A stretch of 64,000 nt of DNA from an uncultured Prevotellaceae bacterium (GCA_946411565.1 CAMKEM010000003.1:47550-111549), one strand, 5' to 3'; numbered from the stretch's first letter, positions 39,459 through 50,449 are shown. The notes: generated from the letters alone by a model not told the origin. Program-made: numbers and translations.

Positions 39459-41810
39459 ATGAACGATGAACTATCTGCACTTCAACAGATTCTTGACGAC
39501 TCTGACCAGATGATCATGGTGTGTGACATGGAGACATGTGACATGCTTTATGCCAATACGCGTTTGCTCAAGGCTTCTGCCCATGCGGGTGAGCCATACC
39601 TTGGGCGAAAGTGCCATAAATATGTTATGGAGAGCGATGAGATCTGCTCTTACTGTCCGCTTCGCAACAAGAAGGGCAACCTTGAGGTTGTGAAGAATGT
39701 GGAGGATTTCACAGGTGTATATTCCATAAAGACCAAGATTATTGACTGGAATGGCAGGAAGGCATTTGTAGAGTATGCTTCTGACATTACGGAGATGCAC
39801 CTTCTGGAGAGGAGATACAAGAGAGAGGTTGATGCTATTATCAGTTCTATTAACATGGCAAAGGGAATATGTCATGTTGACTTGCACGATAGGAAACTGC
39901 TCAGTTTCAGTCGTGAGAAGGGAATTTTGTCTGATATTGACTTCACTTCTGTTGATCAGGTTTTGCGAGCTGTTGAGAAAGAGCTTCAGACTAAGGAGGT
40001 AAAAGAGGAGTTTCGTCGCGTGTTTTCATACGAGAATGTATTGGAGACATACACCAATGGCGAAATGTCGCTTTCGTTTGACACGGAGGTAAGGCGTTCG
40101 AATGGTGACATTGTGCCTGTGCGTTTTGTTGGCAGACTTGTCAATAACCCTACAAACAACCATCTGGAGTGTATCGCCTTTAACTACGACATTACCGAGG
40201 AGGTAGAGCTGAAGCGTGAGATGGAAATTACCAACAAGCTCAATAATGCGCTTGCGTGCGAGTATTCAACTGTCTTTTCCGTTGATCTTCAGACAGGCAT
40301 TATGCGTATTCATAAGATGGATGATAGTCAGAATGCGCAAAAGCTTCATTTGCCAGAGGTCGTTTATTTTGAAGAATTCTTTGGTGGGTATATAGGTAAT
40401 TTCGTGGAAGAAGAATATCGTGAGGAGTTTTATAGGATAGCTAATCTCGATTATCTTCGTCGTCGTGCGTGCTGTGGTGATTTCAATATATCAATTCGTT
40501 TCAAGACGAAGCCTAACATAGCCGGTCAGGAGAACTTCGAGGCTGTGGTTATGCCTGTGGATATCAAAGACCATAATAACATCGTTGTGGGCTGTAAGTG
40601 TATTGACAAGCTTATTGCGCGTGAGGAGCATGATAAGAAGATACTCATGGAATCTCGTCAGCAGGCAGAGGCAGCAAACAAGGCAAAGACTGCATTCCTC
40701 TTCAATATGAGCCATGATATCCGCACGCCTATGAACGCTATTATGGGCTTTACCAGTTTGCTCTCCAAGTATCAGGATGATGCCAAGCGTCGCATCGACT
40801 ATATTCATAAGATAGAGGCATCAAGTCGTGTGCTGCTCTCAATCATCAACAATGTGCTTGAGATGGCACGTATTGAGAAAGGTACAATATCTCTTGATGA
40901 GGGCGTATGGAATGTAAAGATGTTCAACGACTCCCTCTTTGCCCTCTTTGAGGATATGATGAGCCAGAAGGGACTCACATTCTCGCATACCGTCGATGTG
41001 CAGCACGACAATGTGTATTGCGATCCTACCAAGTTACGAGAGATATTCCTTAACATCGTCTCAAACTCATACAAATACACTCCAGAGGGCGGAACCATCA
41101 ATATGCTCACCACTGAGATACCATCGCCACGTGAAGGCTATGCCCTTATCCGTACTATCATAACTGACACTGGTATTGGCATGAGTAGCGACTACTTGCC
41201 ACATCTTTTCGAGGAGTTCTCACGCGAACATAACACTACTCAGGTGGGTGTGGAAGGCACAGGACTTGGAATGCCTATCGTTAAGCGACTTGTAGAGATC
41301 ATGAACGGCACAATAGAGGTGGAGTCGGAGATAGGTGTGGGTACTAAGGTTACTATCACACTTCCTCATCGCATAGCCAATGGTAGTGCCATGATGTCGC
41401 ACAATGGGTTAGAGGTAGATCCGTCTATGTTCCGTGGTAAGCGTATATTGCTTGTTGAGGACAATGAACTGAATGCGGAGATAGCTATGGAGATACTGAA
41501 GGAGATGGGGCTCCTTGTAGATTATGTTGCCAACGGACAGCAATGTCTCTACAAGGTAGAAGCCGCTGCGCCTCACTATTATGACCTTATCCTGATGGAT
41601 ATCCAGATGCCTGTTATGAACGGCTATGAGGCAACGCAGGCTATCCGAGCTATGAACGATAGTGAGAAGGCGGGTATTCCAATACTTGCCATGACCGCAA
41701 ATGCCTTTGCCGAAGACCGTCTGCAGGCATATCGTTGTGGTATGAATGCTCACATCTCAAAGCCTATCGACGTGGTGGAGCTAACAAAGGCATTAGCAAG
41801 CAATCTCTAG
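39459..41810 (+). CDS. Cytosolic PAS-containing hybrid sensor histidine kinase with C-terminal receiver
   Basis: FNMSHDIRTPMNAIMGFTSLL, GTGLGMPIVKRLVEIMNG, LILMDIQMPVMNGYEATQAIR. Confidence 0.95.
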   Translation: MNDELSALQQILDDSDQMIMVCDMETCDMLYANTRLLKASAHAGEPYLGRKCHKYVMESDEICSYCPLRNKKGNLEVVKNVEDFTGVYSIKTKIIDWNGRKAFVEYASDITEMHLLERRYKREVDAIISSINMAKGICHVDLHDRKLLSFSREKGILSDIDFTSVDQVLRAVEKELQTKEVKEEFRRVFSYENVLETYTNGEMSLSFDTEVRRSNGDIVPVRFVGRLVNNPTNNHLECIAFNYDITEEVELKREMEITNKLNNALACEYSTVFSVDLQTGIMRIHKMDDSQNAQKLHLPEVVYFEEFFGGYIGNFVEEEYREEFYRIANLDYLRRRACCGDFNISIRFKTKPNIAGQENFEAVVMPVDIKDHNNIVVGCKCIDKLIAREEHDKKILMESRQQAEAANKAKTAFLFNMSHDIRTPMNAIMGFTSLLSKYQDDAKRRIDYIHKIEASSRVLLSIINNVLEMARIEKGTISLDEGVWNVKMFNDSLFALFEDMMSQKGLTFSHTVDVQHDNVYCDPTKLREIFLNIVSNSYKYTPEGGTINMLTTEIPSPREGYALIRTIITDTGIGMSSDYLPHLFEEFSREHNTTQVGVEGTGLGMPIVKRLVEIMNGTIEVESEIGVGTKVTITLPHRIANGSAMMSHNGLEVDPSMFRGKRILLVEDNELNAEIAMEILKEMGLLVDYVANGQQCLYKVEAAAPHYYDLILMDIQMPVMNGYEATQAIRAMNDSEKAGIPILAMTANAFAEDRLQAYRCGMNAHISKPIDVVELTKALASNL

Positions 41811-41904
41811 TACTTTTCTGTTCAGATATTTGCAAAATCCAAGATTTATTTCTATATTTGCACCTGTTTTTATATCCTAAACTATTATTTATTTCTTCAA
41901 GACG

Positions 41905-42678
41905 ATGAACAGAAAATGTACATTACAAATGCTTGGTTTTGCACTTGCATTAGGTAGTTGCATAGGCAACAGCAATACTGCTACTATTAACGAGACGGAC
42001 AGTACAGAGATTACTTCCGGTGATTCTGTTGTGCTTTCTACCAATGGGCACATCAAAGTTGTGCCAGAGAAACCGAGCTATTCACTTAATTCGCTGAAAA
42101 ATGTGGTTGTGCCTGCGAACTTCAAAGTCTCTGATTTCGACTGGGACAAACACACCCTATCCATGACTGTTTATTATGAGGATATATATGATGCGAAAGC
42201 CGTGAATAAGATGCGTGCTGGCGATACTATAGTGTTCGATGATAGGACGATTGTAGTTGAAAAAATTGAGTGGCAAGATAGTCTTATGATTATAAATGAT
42301 GGGCCAACGGGTAAAACGTGTTATACGAGGGAAGAGGAGTTAAAGGAAAAACGTAGGCAAGATAGTATTCGTGCCAATGGTGGACAAATTATTTATGGTG
42401 CTCTCCTTGAACGGAAATCCAAGGGAATATATCGTTCTGTAGCTGATCCTACTCCTCATTCCATATATCATAAGATGGGTAAGGTAACGTTACCTTTGAG
42501 CAAGGATTTTGTTTTCATCTGTAGTAAGGTAGATCCAAACGAGCCTTACGATACTATTCGTGTTGATCAGCAGCAATACATAGAGAACATGAGAGATAGA
42601 ACGTTTATTCCTATCGATACTCATGTAAAGATAGAAAATGGAGTTATCACTAACATCACTCGCTACTGGATTCCGTAG
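41905..42678 (+). CDS. Hypothetical lipoprotein
   Basis: Lipobox-like LALGSCIGNS; no family recognised. Confidence 0.6.
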   Translation: MNRKCTLQMLGFALALGSCIGNSNTATINETDSTEITSGDSVVLSTNGHIKVVPEKPSYSLNSLKNVVVPANFKVSDFDWDKHTLSMTVYYEDIYDAKAVNKMRAGDTIVFDDRTIVVEKIEWQDSLMIINDGPTGKTCYTREEELKEKRRQDSIRANGGQIIYGALLERKSKGIYRSVADPTPHSIYHKMGKVTLPLSKDFVFICSKVDPNEPYDTIRVDQQQYIENMRDRTFIPIDTHVKIENGVITNITRYWIP

Positions 42679-42700
42679 TAGGGAGGGGGACGCTCTTAGC

Positions 42701-42804
42701 AAGTCCCTTACAATTCCTATGCAAATCCCTACCAAATCCCATTTTTCGCCCATTACAGGGAACGGATCAGTAACGGTTTTGTAACGGATTTATAACGGAG
42801 GTAG
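42701..42804. repeat. 11-bp periodic arrays: (AARTCCCNNNN)x4, spacer, (AACGGNNNNNN)x4
   Basis: Units at 42701, 42712, 42723, 42734; AACGG at 42761, 42772, 42783, 42794. Confidence 0.95.
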
Positions 42805-42829
42805 AGTATAGGCTTAATTTGACATTAAA

Positions 42830-42957
42830 ATTTCAATTATTTCAATAATTTCAATTAAATTTGGGCATACCCTATTATGTAGATACATCCTCAAATCTGA
42901 TTTGTAATCAGAATATGTGCGTCTATTTTTAATTGAAATTATTGAAATAATTGAAAT
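42830..42957. repeat. 30-bp perfect inverted repeat of 9-bp units (ATTTCAATT)
   Basis: Arm 42830-42859 is the exact reverse complement of 42928-42957; units at 42830, 42839, 42848. Confidence 0.92.
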
Positions 42958-42983
42958 CTTAGAGGGTTTTAGGGTATTTATTT

Positions 42984-44546
42984 CTATAATCCTCTCTCTG
43001 CCCAGTCTCCTCTATCCAACTGCCTATACCCGATAGCCTCGGCTATGTGTGGCATTTGGATATGCTCAGAGCCTTCTATGTCGGCGATGGTTCTTGCAAC
43101 TTTCAGAATGCGTGAGTATGCTCTTGCTGATAGATGCAAACGCTCCATAGCGTTGTGGAGGAGGGTGGTGGTTTGCTCGTCAATAGCGCAATACTTGTTC
43201 AGCATACGGTCGGTCATCTGTGCGTTGCAATGAATGGATTTCTCGTCCTTGAAACGCTCTGTTTGAATCTGACGGGCAGCGATTACACGCTTGCGAATCT
43301 CTGATGAAGGTTCGCCCTTGGCTGTCTTTGATAGTTCAGAGAATGGTACGGCTACAATATCTATCTGAATATCAATACGATCAAGCAAAGGACCAGAAAT
43401 CTTATTCATATACCTTTGTATCTGATTGGGAGTACATACGCAATGGTGCGTGGGATCGCCATAGTAACCGCATGGACATGGGTTGGCACTTGCAACAAAC
43501 ATGAAAGAACATGGATATTCTATGGTGTATTTTGCGCGTGAGATAGTGATGCTACGGTCTTCGAGTGGCTGTCGCAACACTTCAAGCGTGTTTTTGTTGA
43601 ACTCTGGCAACTCGTCGCAGAATAAAACCCCATTATGAGCGAGGGAAATCTCACCAGGCATAGCCTTAGAACCACCACCGACAAGAGCTACTTGCGATAT
43701 GGTGTGGTGAGGACTTCTGAAAGGCCGTTGAGAGATAAGCGCAGAATCCTTGTTGCTGACATTGCCCAATTTGCCTGCAATGCTATGAATCTGAGTAGTT
43801 TCCAAACTCTCGGAAAGGGATAAAGGAGGGAGAATGCTTGGCAGACGCTTTGCCATCATAGACTTTCCTGAGCCTGGAGGACCTATCATAATTATGTTAT
43901 GACCACCAGCGGCAGCCACTTCCATAGCACGTTTCACGGAATCCTGTCCCTTGACATCTGCAAAATCAAGGTCGCTGCTATTTGCCTGTTGCTCGTAGAA
44001 CACCTTTCGTGTGTCATATTCAAGAGGTTGGGCATCACTCTGTCCTGAAAGGAAATGCACCACATCAGTAAGCGTGTCCATGCCATAGATCTCAAGATTA
44101 TTCACCACAGCAGCCTCTCGTGCGTTGGCACGAGGAAGTATCATGCCTTTATACCCCTCCTTTCTTGCTTTGATAGCAATAGGAAGAGCACCACGAATAG
44201 GTTGTAGCGAACCGTCAAGGGCAAGTTCTCCTATGAGGAGGTACTTATCCAATAAATCCTTTGGCATATCCTCATTGGCTGCAAGAATGCCGATGGCTAT
44301 GGGAAGGTCGAATGAAGTGCCTTCTTTTCGCAGATCGGCAGGAGCAAGATTGATCGTGATACCCTTGTTTGGGAACTTATATCCACAATACAGATAGGCA
44401 GTCCTTATTCTGCTCTGACTCTCTCGCACAGCCTCGTCGCCCAAGCCTGAGAGGTACAGGCATTGTCCCATTTCCACGCTCACCTCTACCGTAACCGTGG
44501 TAACATCCAGACCGTTTATAGTAGCACAGTATGTTTTTACAAGCAT
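42984..44546 (-). CDS. YifB/ComM-family Mg-chelatase-like AAA+ ATPase
   Basis: [51 protein letters not shown]. Confidence 0.95.
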   Translation of the reverse strand: MLVKTYCATINGLDVTTVTVEVSVEMGQCLYLSGLGDEAVRESQSRIRTAYLYCGYKFPNKGITINLAPADLRKEGTSFDLPIAIGILAANEDMPKDLLDKYLLIGELALDGSLQPIRGALPIAIKARKEGYKGMILPRANAREAAVVNNLEIYGMDTLTDVVHFLSGQSDAQPLEYDTRKVFYEQQANSSDLDFADVKGQDSVKRAMEVAAAGGHNIIMIGPPGSGKSMMAKRLPSILPPLSLSESLETTQIHSIAGKLGNVSNKDSALISQRPFRSPHHTISQVALVGGGSKAMPGEISLAHNGVLFCDELPEFNKNTLEVLRQPLEDRSITISRAKYTIEYPCSFMFVASANPCPCGYYGDPTHHCVCTPNQIQRYMNKISGPLLDRIDIQIDIVAVPFSELSKTAKGEPSSEIRKRVIAARQIQTERFKDEKSIHCNAQMTDRMLNKYCAIDEQTTTLLHNAMERLHLSARAYSRILKVARTIADIEGSEHIQMPHIAEAIGYRQLDRGDWAERGL

Positions 44547-44754
44547 AATATTCAGGCTTTAATTGAATAGGTTGTGTAAATTCCTATTTCCGCTTTTAAT
44601 TATTTTCGCAATTTTTCTGCAAAGATATAAAAAAATATCAACAACTTGCATTTATGAAAAAAAAATTGTGTAATTTTGCTCTCACAAATTGAAAACGGGC
44701 ACCGCTCTGCGAGCGACAAGCCCTATTTGTATCGAGCGAAGAAGCTCTCGGATA

Positions 44755-46554
44755 ATGAAAAAGGTAAGTATTAAGATAGGTATATTAGTTGCCATTGTGC
44801 TCGGCATCGTTATTGGTGTTGCTCTTTGGCAGTCGCGCTCTATATCTCCCGAAGAAATGGCAATGAGTAATGCGAAGGTGGAGCGTGAAGATTGTTTTCT
44901 CTTGATGTCGGGAAATGATACGCTGATGTCATTCCGCGATATTCAGGGTGATACCCTCTTTATCGGAGGGGGTAAATTAAAAAGTGGAAAGGGTAATTTG
45001 CAACCTTCCACCTATACTTATTCAGTATCAGGCCAGTGGGTTAACTGGTTGCCTGTAATTCCTTCGTGCAAGGGTAGGCTGATGGTGCTGAAGGCTGACA
45101 CAACCAAGCTGTGCAAGGCAAGTAGTGAGCAGTTGCATGGTATAATTGCTCGTCAGAAAGAAGCGGTAAAGGCTCTTCTTGTCAATATCGAGGAACAGGA
45201 AGAACATGCCGACTACTATATCCGCACTCATAACGTGACGGAGGACGGCTTTGACGTGGTGACTCGTGCAAGTGAGTATATGCACCACTCTAAGGATTCG
45301 CTTGATGCTGTGGCTAAGGCTCTTGCCAATATCAAGAAAGATGCAAAGCTGCGACTGGAACAGAGTTCACGCTATTTTGTGTGGGTGAATGAATCGGAGA
45401 ATCCAAAAGCCAAACCTGTTCGTGTGGAGTGCGATATGGTGAAGGAGAAGAATGGTATGGTGGTTATCCGTACAAAGGATAGTCAGAAGCCATACAATCT
45501 CTCTACTCGCCTGAATACGTTCAGTACCGATGTGATAAAGCAGTATCTTGCCAAGTGTAAGGCTCCAAAGATGATATTGCCAAGTCATGTGAGGATTGAC
45601 TCTGTTGGAACTTATATCGGTAGTGTTGATTCTGCTGGTTGCTATCATGGTTATGGAAAGCTCTATAAAAATGATGGTGGCTACTACGAGGGTAACTGGC
45701 TTCATGGCTTACGCTCAGGCTTTGGTCTGGCACTCACGCCTGGTATGCGAATGCGTATAGGTGAATGGAAGGACGGCAGTTATCTCGGTGAGCTTATCAC
45801 CTATACCGAAGAGCGTATCTATGGTATTGACATTTCACGTTATCAGCACGAGAAAGTGGTGAAGGTGAAGCGTTGGGTGCGTAACCGTAAGGGAAAGAAG
45901 GTGTTGCGCATAGTGAACAAGGTTCAGAGGTTCGGCATCAACTGGAACGACTTGAAGATAACACACCTCGGCAATATCAGCAAGAAGACGATATCTGGTG
46001 ATGTGAACTATAAGATCTCGTTCATCTATATCAAATCTACTGAGGGCAAGAGTGTGAAGAACAATTACTATTATGCCGACTACAGGGCTGCTCGTTCTCG
46101 TGGCTATAAGGTGGGTTCTTATCACTTCTTCTCAACCAAGACTCCAGGAGCAGAACAGGCAATGTTCTTCCTCAAGAACTCTCGCTATCAGTATGGTGAC
46201 TTCCCTCCTGTGCTTGACGTTGAGCCAACAGCGAAGCAGATAAAGATGATGGGTGGTACTAAGGTGTTGTTCGCACATATTCGTAAGTGGCTGAATATGG
46301 TTGAGCAGGCACATGGTGTTAAGCCTATCCTTTACGTCAGTCAGACGTTTGTGAACAAATATCTTCCAGCGGCACCTGACTTGATGAAGAATTACAACGT
46401 GTGGATAGCCCGCTATGGCATGTATCGTCCAAATGTGAACCTTGTCTATTGGCAGTTGTGTCCAGATGGTCGTGTCAAGGGTATCAACACAGAGGTGGAT
46501 ATCAATGTGTTCAACGGCTTCCAGACGGAGTGGGAGAGGTTTTGTAAGAACTAA
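44755..46554 (+). CDS. Membrane-anchored GH25 muramidase with MORN-like repeats
   Basis: YGIDISRYQ...INW...YIKSTEG...GYKVGSYHFF...DVEP; YHGYGKLYKNDGGYYEGNWLHGLRSGFG. Confidence 0.88.
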   Translation: MKKVSIKIGILVAIVLGIVIGVALWQSRSISPEEMAMSNAKVEREDCFLLMSGNDTLMSFRDIQGDTLFIGGGKLKSGKGNLQPSTYTYSVSGQWVNWLPVIPSCKGRLMVLKADTTKLCKASSEQLHGIIARQKEAVKALLVNIEEQEEHADYYIRTHNVTEDGFDVVTRASEYMHHSKDSLDAVAKALANIKKDAKLRLEQSSRYFVWVNESENPKAKPVRVECDMVKEKNGMVVIRTKDSQKPYNLSTRLNTFSTDVIKQYLAKCKAPKMILPSHVRIDSVGTYIGSVDSAGCYHGYGKLYKNDGGYYEGNWLHGLRSGFGLALTPGMRMRIGEWKDGSYLGELITYTEERIYGIDISRYQHEKVVKVKRWVRNRKGKKVLRIVNKVQRFGINWNDLKITHLGNISKKTISGDVNYKISFIYIKSTEGKSVKNNYYYADYRAARSRGYKVGSYHFFSTKTPGAEQAMFFLKNSRYQYGDFPPVLDVEPTAKQIKMMGGTKVLFAHIRKWLNMVEQAHGVKPILYVSQTFVNKYLPAAPDLMKNYNVWIARYGMYRPNVNLVYWQLCPDGRVKGINTEVDINVFNGFQTEWERFCKN

Positions 46555-46703
46555 AGCCCCTCACCTGCCCTTTGGGCATCCTCTCCCCAAGGGGTGAGGA
46601 GGAAGTTTGTAGAAATCCTTCAAAGGGTGGATTTTAAACGATAAAGTGTAATTTACCCCTCGCCCCTTGGGGAGAGGATGCCCAAAGGGCAGGTGAGGGG
46701 CCG
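46555..46703. repeat. Paired family A palindromes between the GH25 gene and rbfA
   Basis: gcccctcacctgccctttgggcatcctctccccaagggg versus ccccttggggagaggatgcccaaagggcaggtgaggggc. Confidence 0.92.
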
Positions 46704-46715
46704 TTTTTATTTATT

Positions 46716-47051
46716 ATGCAAGAAACAAGACAAGCTCGTATATGCCGTATGCTCCAGAAGGAGCTGGCTGAAATATTCCAGGCACAGACACGTATGATGC
46801 CGGGTGTACTGGTAAGTGTTACTCGTGTTCGTATATCTCCTGATCTCAGTATATGCACAGCGAACCTTAGTGTGTTCCCTTCTGAGCGTGGTGAGGAGAT
46901 TATCAAGAACATTCAGGCGAATGAGAAGAAGATACGCTATGAACTCGGTACTCGTGTCCGTAATCAGTTGCGTATCATTCCAGAACTTCGCTTCTTCATC
47001 GATGACTCTTTGGATTATCTGGAGAAGATTGATGAGTTGCTGAAGAAGTAG
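46716..47051 (+). CDS. rbfA: 30S ribosome-binding factor A
   Basis: RQARICRMLQKELAEIFQ...GVLVSVTRVRISPDLSICTANLSVF...IIPELRFFIDDSLDYLEKI. Confidence 0.92.
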   Translation: MQETRQARICRMLQKELAEIFQAQTRMMPGVLVSVTRVRISPDLSICTANLSVFPSERGEEIIKNIQANEKKIRYELGTRVRNQLRIIPELRFFIDDSLDYLEKIDELLKK

Positions 47052-47190
47052 CCCCTCACCTGCCCTTTGGGCATCCTCTCCCCAGGGGGCGAGGAGGAAG
47101 TTAGTGTTATTAATCACGCCTTTTAAACGTACAATGGTAATTTTTCCCTCGCCCCTTGGGGAGAGGGTGTCCGTAGGACGGGTGAGGGGC
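47051..47190. repeat. Paired family A palindromes between rbfA and the permease gene
   Basis: gcccctcacctgccctttgggcatcctctcccc...ggggagagggtgtccgtaggacgggtgaggggc; base changes partly compensated. Confidence 0.9.
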
Positions 47191-47203
47191 TGTTGTTTTT
47201 CCT

Positions 47204-48436
47204 ATGTCTTTCCCATTCTATATCTCTCGCAGGTATCTCTTCTCAAAGAAGAGTACCAACGTAATCAACCTGATATCGTTTATATCCGTTGTGGGCGTTG
47301 CAGTAGCTACAATGGCGCTTGTCGTTGTGCTCAGTGTCTTCAATGGCTTTCACGATATGGTGGCAGGCTTCTTTACTCAGTTTGATCCGCAGATTGAGGT
47401 GGTGCCTGCTATGGGTAAGTATGCCCCTGCCGATGCTCCCGAACTGACAAAGATGCGCCAGTTCCCAGAGGTTGAAGTTGCAACGGAATGCGTGGAGGAT
47501 CAGGCTCTCACTATCTTTCACGATCAGCAGTCGATGGTGATGATAAAGGGTGTGGATGATAATTTCAACAAACTGGTTAACATCCAGAATATCCTTTATG
47601 GTGATGGTGCCTATGAATTGCATGTGGCTGATCTGCAATATGGTATTATGGGTATAAGACTTGCACAGGCACTTGGTACAGGCGCTCGATGGCAAGGGTA
47701 TCTTAATATCTATGCACCACGTCGTGAAGGGCAGTTGGATTTGTCAAACCCAATGGACGGTTTTGTCGTTGATTCAATTCTCTCTCCTGGTGTTGTGTTC
47801 AGCGTACAGCAGTCACGTTATGACAAGAACTATATCCTCACCTCTATACAGTTCGCCCGTAATCTCTTTGGTTGTGATGGCGAATTGACTGCTCTTGAAC
47901 TAAAGTTGAAGCCTGGTGTGGATGTTGATGCCGTGCAGAAGAAGATGCAAGAGGTGGCAGGAGATAAGTTCCGTGTATTGAATCGCTATGAGCAACAGGC
48001 AGATACTTTTAATGTTATGGAGATTGAGAAGTTCATGGCATATATCTTCCTTACCTTCATACTCGTAGTGGCATGTTTTAATATCATTAGTTCTCTGTCT
48101 ATGCTTATCATTGATAAGAAGAACGATGTAGAGACTCTGCGTTGTCTCGGTGCATCAGACAAGCAGATAGCAAAGATATTCATGCTTGAGGGCAGGATGA
48201 TCTCTCTTATTGGAGCTATTTTAGGCGTGCTCTTCGGACTATTACTCTGTTGGTTGCAACAGGAGTATGGTATTGTGCGTCTTGGTTCTTCAAGTGGCTC
48301 ATTCGTTGTTGATGCCTATCCTGTAAGCGTACATTATATTGATGTTGCTATAGTATTCCTTACTGTTATTGCAGTAGGATGGATTGCCGTTTGGTATCCT
48401 GTTAGATATATGAGTCGTAGGCTGTTGGAGAAATAG
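47204..48436 (+). CDS. FtsX/LolE-type ABC transporter permease
   Basis: FYISRRYLFSKKSTNVINLISFISVVGVAVATMALVVVLSVFNGF; C-terminal FtsX-like TM block. Confidence 0.9.
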   Translation: MSFPFYISRRYLFSKKSTNVINLISFISVVGVAVATMALVVVLSVFNGFHDMVAGFFTQFDPQIEVVPAMGKYAPADAPELTKMRQFPEVEVATECVEDQALTIFHDQQSMVMIKGVDDNFNKLVNIQNILYGDGAYELHVADLQYGIMGIRLAQALGTGARWQGYLNIYAPRREGQLDLSNPMDGFVVDSILSPGVVFSVQQSRYDKNYILTSIQFARNLFGCDGELTALELKLKPGVDVDAVQKKMQEVAGDKFRVLNRYEQQADTFNVMEIEKFMAYIFLTFILVVACFNIISSLSMLIIDKKNDVETLRCLGASDKQIAKIFMLEGRMISLIGAILGVLFGLLLCWLQQEYGIVRLGSSSGSFVVDAYPVSVHYIDVAIVFLTVIAVGWIAVWYPVRYMSRRLLEK

Positions 48437-48439
48437 ATT

Positions 48440-48479
48440 AAAAAATAACGTGGGTTCATTGAACTCACGTTATTTTTCT
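48440..48479. terminator. Bidirectional hairpin terminator between convergent genes
   Basis: AAAAATAACGTGGGTTCATTGAACTCACGTTATTTTTC. Confidence 0.85.
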
Positions 48480-50170
48480 TTTTTCACTTTATATACTCCT
48501 TGAGGGAGCTTCTTTATGTCTGTACCCAGAAACATGCCGTTTATAGTGTATATTTTTGTCTTAGCCTCTGCTGATGCAGTATTAATGCTTGTAGTGCCTT
48601 TGGGATTGGAAAAGGTGAAACTGATAGTACCGTCAATGCTTTCGGTAATGTCGGTTATAGGCTTGCCCATGAATTTCCTACCATTTTTGTTGGCGTTGAA
48701 AAGTCTGGCAGATGGAATACTGGTATCTGTAAGCGATTTGTTGTTTGTTGTGCCAGGGTAGGGGTCTCCTGCAAGATCTGCATTTTGGGTGTAGGCTTTA
48801 TTGTCAGCGTGGAAGATACTTAGACGCTGATGCGAAGATTCGTTGTTTACTTTGTTGCTTACCCATATTTCATGGTCGTAATCTACATGTAGGATAAGAA
48901 GTCCATGTCCTGAGTTTGTTTCATCCCATGAAGTGATTTGACGGTTTTCCAGAAGGTAGTATTCATTTTGATTAGCCTCGTTGTATATGATGTATGCTTC
49001 TGGAGTTTGGGTAATGGCTGATAGCTGATAGGTGTTAGTAGTGGTTAGTTCTACAGGTTCAAGCCATCCTGCTACCCAACGCTCGTATGATGTGTATCCG
49101 CATGGGCAACGACCATCATCGTTGTATGAGCCATAGTCCATGAGAGACCATGAAGCCATACCGAAGTTCTTGCCGCCTCCACTTGTGTCGTAGAGATCTG
49201 GTAAGCCAAGACAATGACTGAATTCGTGGCACATAGTTCCAATACCACACATAGTTGAACCTCTGAAATCATTCAGCTCGCTGCTACATGCATAGGTGTT
49301 GATCCATACGTTGTCTAAAAGAACAGGACCATCACCACCGCAATCGTCTTCTTTTGCAGATCCAAGATCCCATTCGTGCGACCAAAGAGCATTGGTTGAG
49401 GCTCCTTGTTCTTCGGAATATCCTGCATAAATGATATAAACCTGATCTACTTCTCCATTGTGATCCCAGTCATAATCGGCAAAATTGACATCCTTGTTTG
49501 CGAGTTGTACGGCTTCTGTTACAAATTCGCCAACAAGAGCATCCTCACCATCTATCATTTCACCTTTCGTGTTTTTCTTGTTCTTGCCGTAGTATGCCAT
49601 TGAATGTGAAAGGTCATAAGGACCTACCACGTCAAATTCAATTTCGAACTTTCCGTATGACTGATCTCTGAAATAATCGCTCACGCTACCCCTTGCACCA
49701 TTCCTGCTATATCCTTTCTCATTGGCAAGAGCATCGAAATCATCCTGTGTATAGGTGAATTTCTTGTCCGTGAAATTTGCGAGTATAACAAGTCCCTTCT
49801 TCTTGCCTATATACCCTTTGGGTGCTTCATCGTCAGAGCTACGTGTCATTGTATATATAGCCTTGCTTTTTGCCAGACGTGCCTTTCTGCTATTGTTGCG
49901 GATGGTCATACGCTCTGCCTTTGCCTTCATGCAAAGCTCTGTTTCATAAGGAGATAGGTAGTGGGCTATGCCTGTGCTGTCTTCTGTGAGAGACCTGCCC
50001 ATATCGTCAACATACCAATGTCCGTTCTCATCGCCTGTGAGAGTAGCTACTACGATACTGCCATCGGTAAGGGTAAGGCTTTTCTTTACCTGCTTTGCAG
50101 GTATGGCAAGGCATGATATGGTAAAAAGAGATAAGAGTATGGTGAGTATGGTATGATTTTTCATTTGCAT
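48470..50170 (-). CDS. Secreted M6-family (immune inhibitor A-like) metalloprotease with C-terminal sorting-like domain
   Basis: GTMCHEFSHCLGLPDLYD (HExxH-type HEFSH); C-term KTKIYTINGMFLGTDIKKLPQGVYKVKKEK. Confidence 0.9.
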   Translation of the reverse strand: MQMKNHTILTILLSLFTISCLAIPAKQVKKSLTLTDGSIVVATLTGDENGHWYVDDMGRSLTEDSTGIAHYLSPYETELCMKAKAERMTIRNNSRKARLAKSKAIYTMTRSSDDEAPKGYIGKKKGLVILANFTDKKFTYTQDDFDALANEKGYSRNGARGSVSDYFRDQSYGKFEIEFDVVGPYDLSHSMAYYGKNKKNTKGEMIDGEDALVGEFVTEAVQLANKDVNFADYDWDHNGEVDQVYIIYAGYSEEQGASTNALWSHEWDLGSAKEDDCGGDGPVLLDNVWINTYACSSELNDFRGSTMCGIGTMCHEFSHCLGLPDLYDTSGGGKNFGMASWSLMDYGSYNDDGRCPCGYTSYERWVAGWLEPVELTTTNTYQLSAITQTPEAYIIYNEANQNEYYLLENRQITSWDETNSGHGLLILHVDYDHEIWVSNKVNNESSHQRLSIFHADNKAYTQNADLAGDPYPGTTNNKSLTDTSIPSARLFNANKNGRKFMGKPITDITESIDGTISFTFSNPKGTTSINTASAEAKTKIYTINGMFLGTDIKKLPQGVYKVKKEK

Positions 50171-50449
50171 TCAGGTCTTTTGTTATTAGATTAAAAAGAA
50201 CGGCATTGTCGAGTGACAAATGCCGTTCCATTGAATCACTCTTGTGAGTGTTATGGTTTTACCGACAATAGATTGTTCAGTATTGTTAGGAGCTTAATAG
50301 TGAGAATATTTTTGTGAGAGTATAGTATTCAGAGGTTAAACCAGATTGGGTATGCCGGAAAACATTTGCAAAGATAATAAAAAGGTTGATATAAATCAAA
50401 CTTTTCTTCAACTTTTTTTCAAAAATATTTACTTTTATTCAAAAAAACG

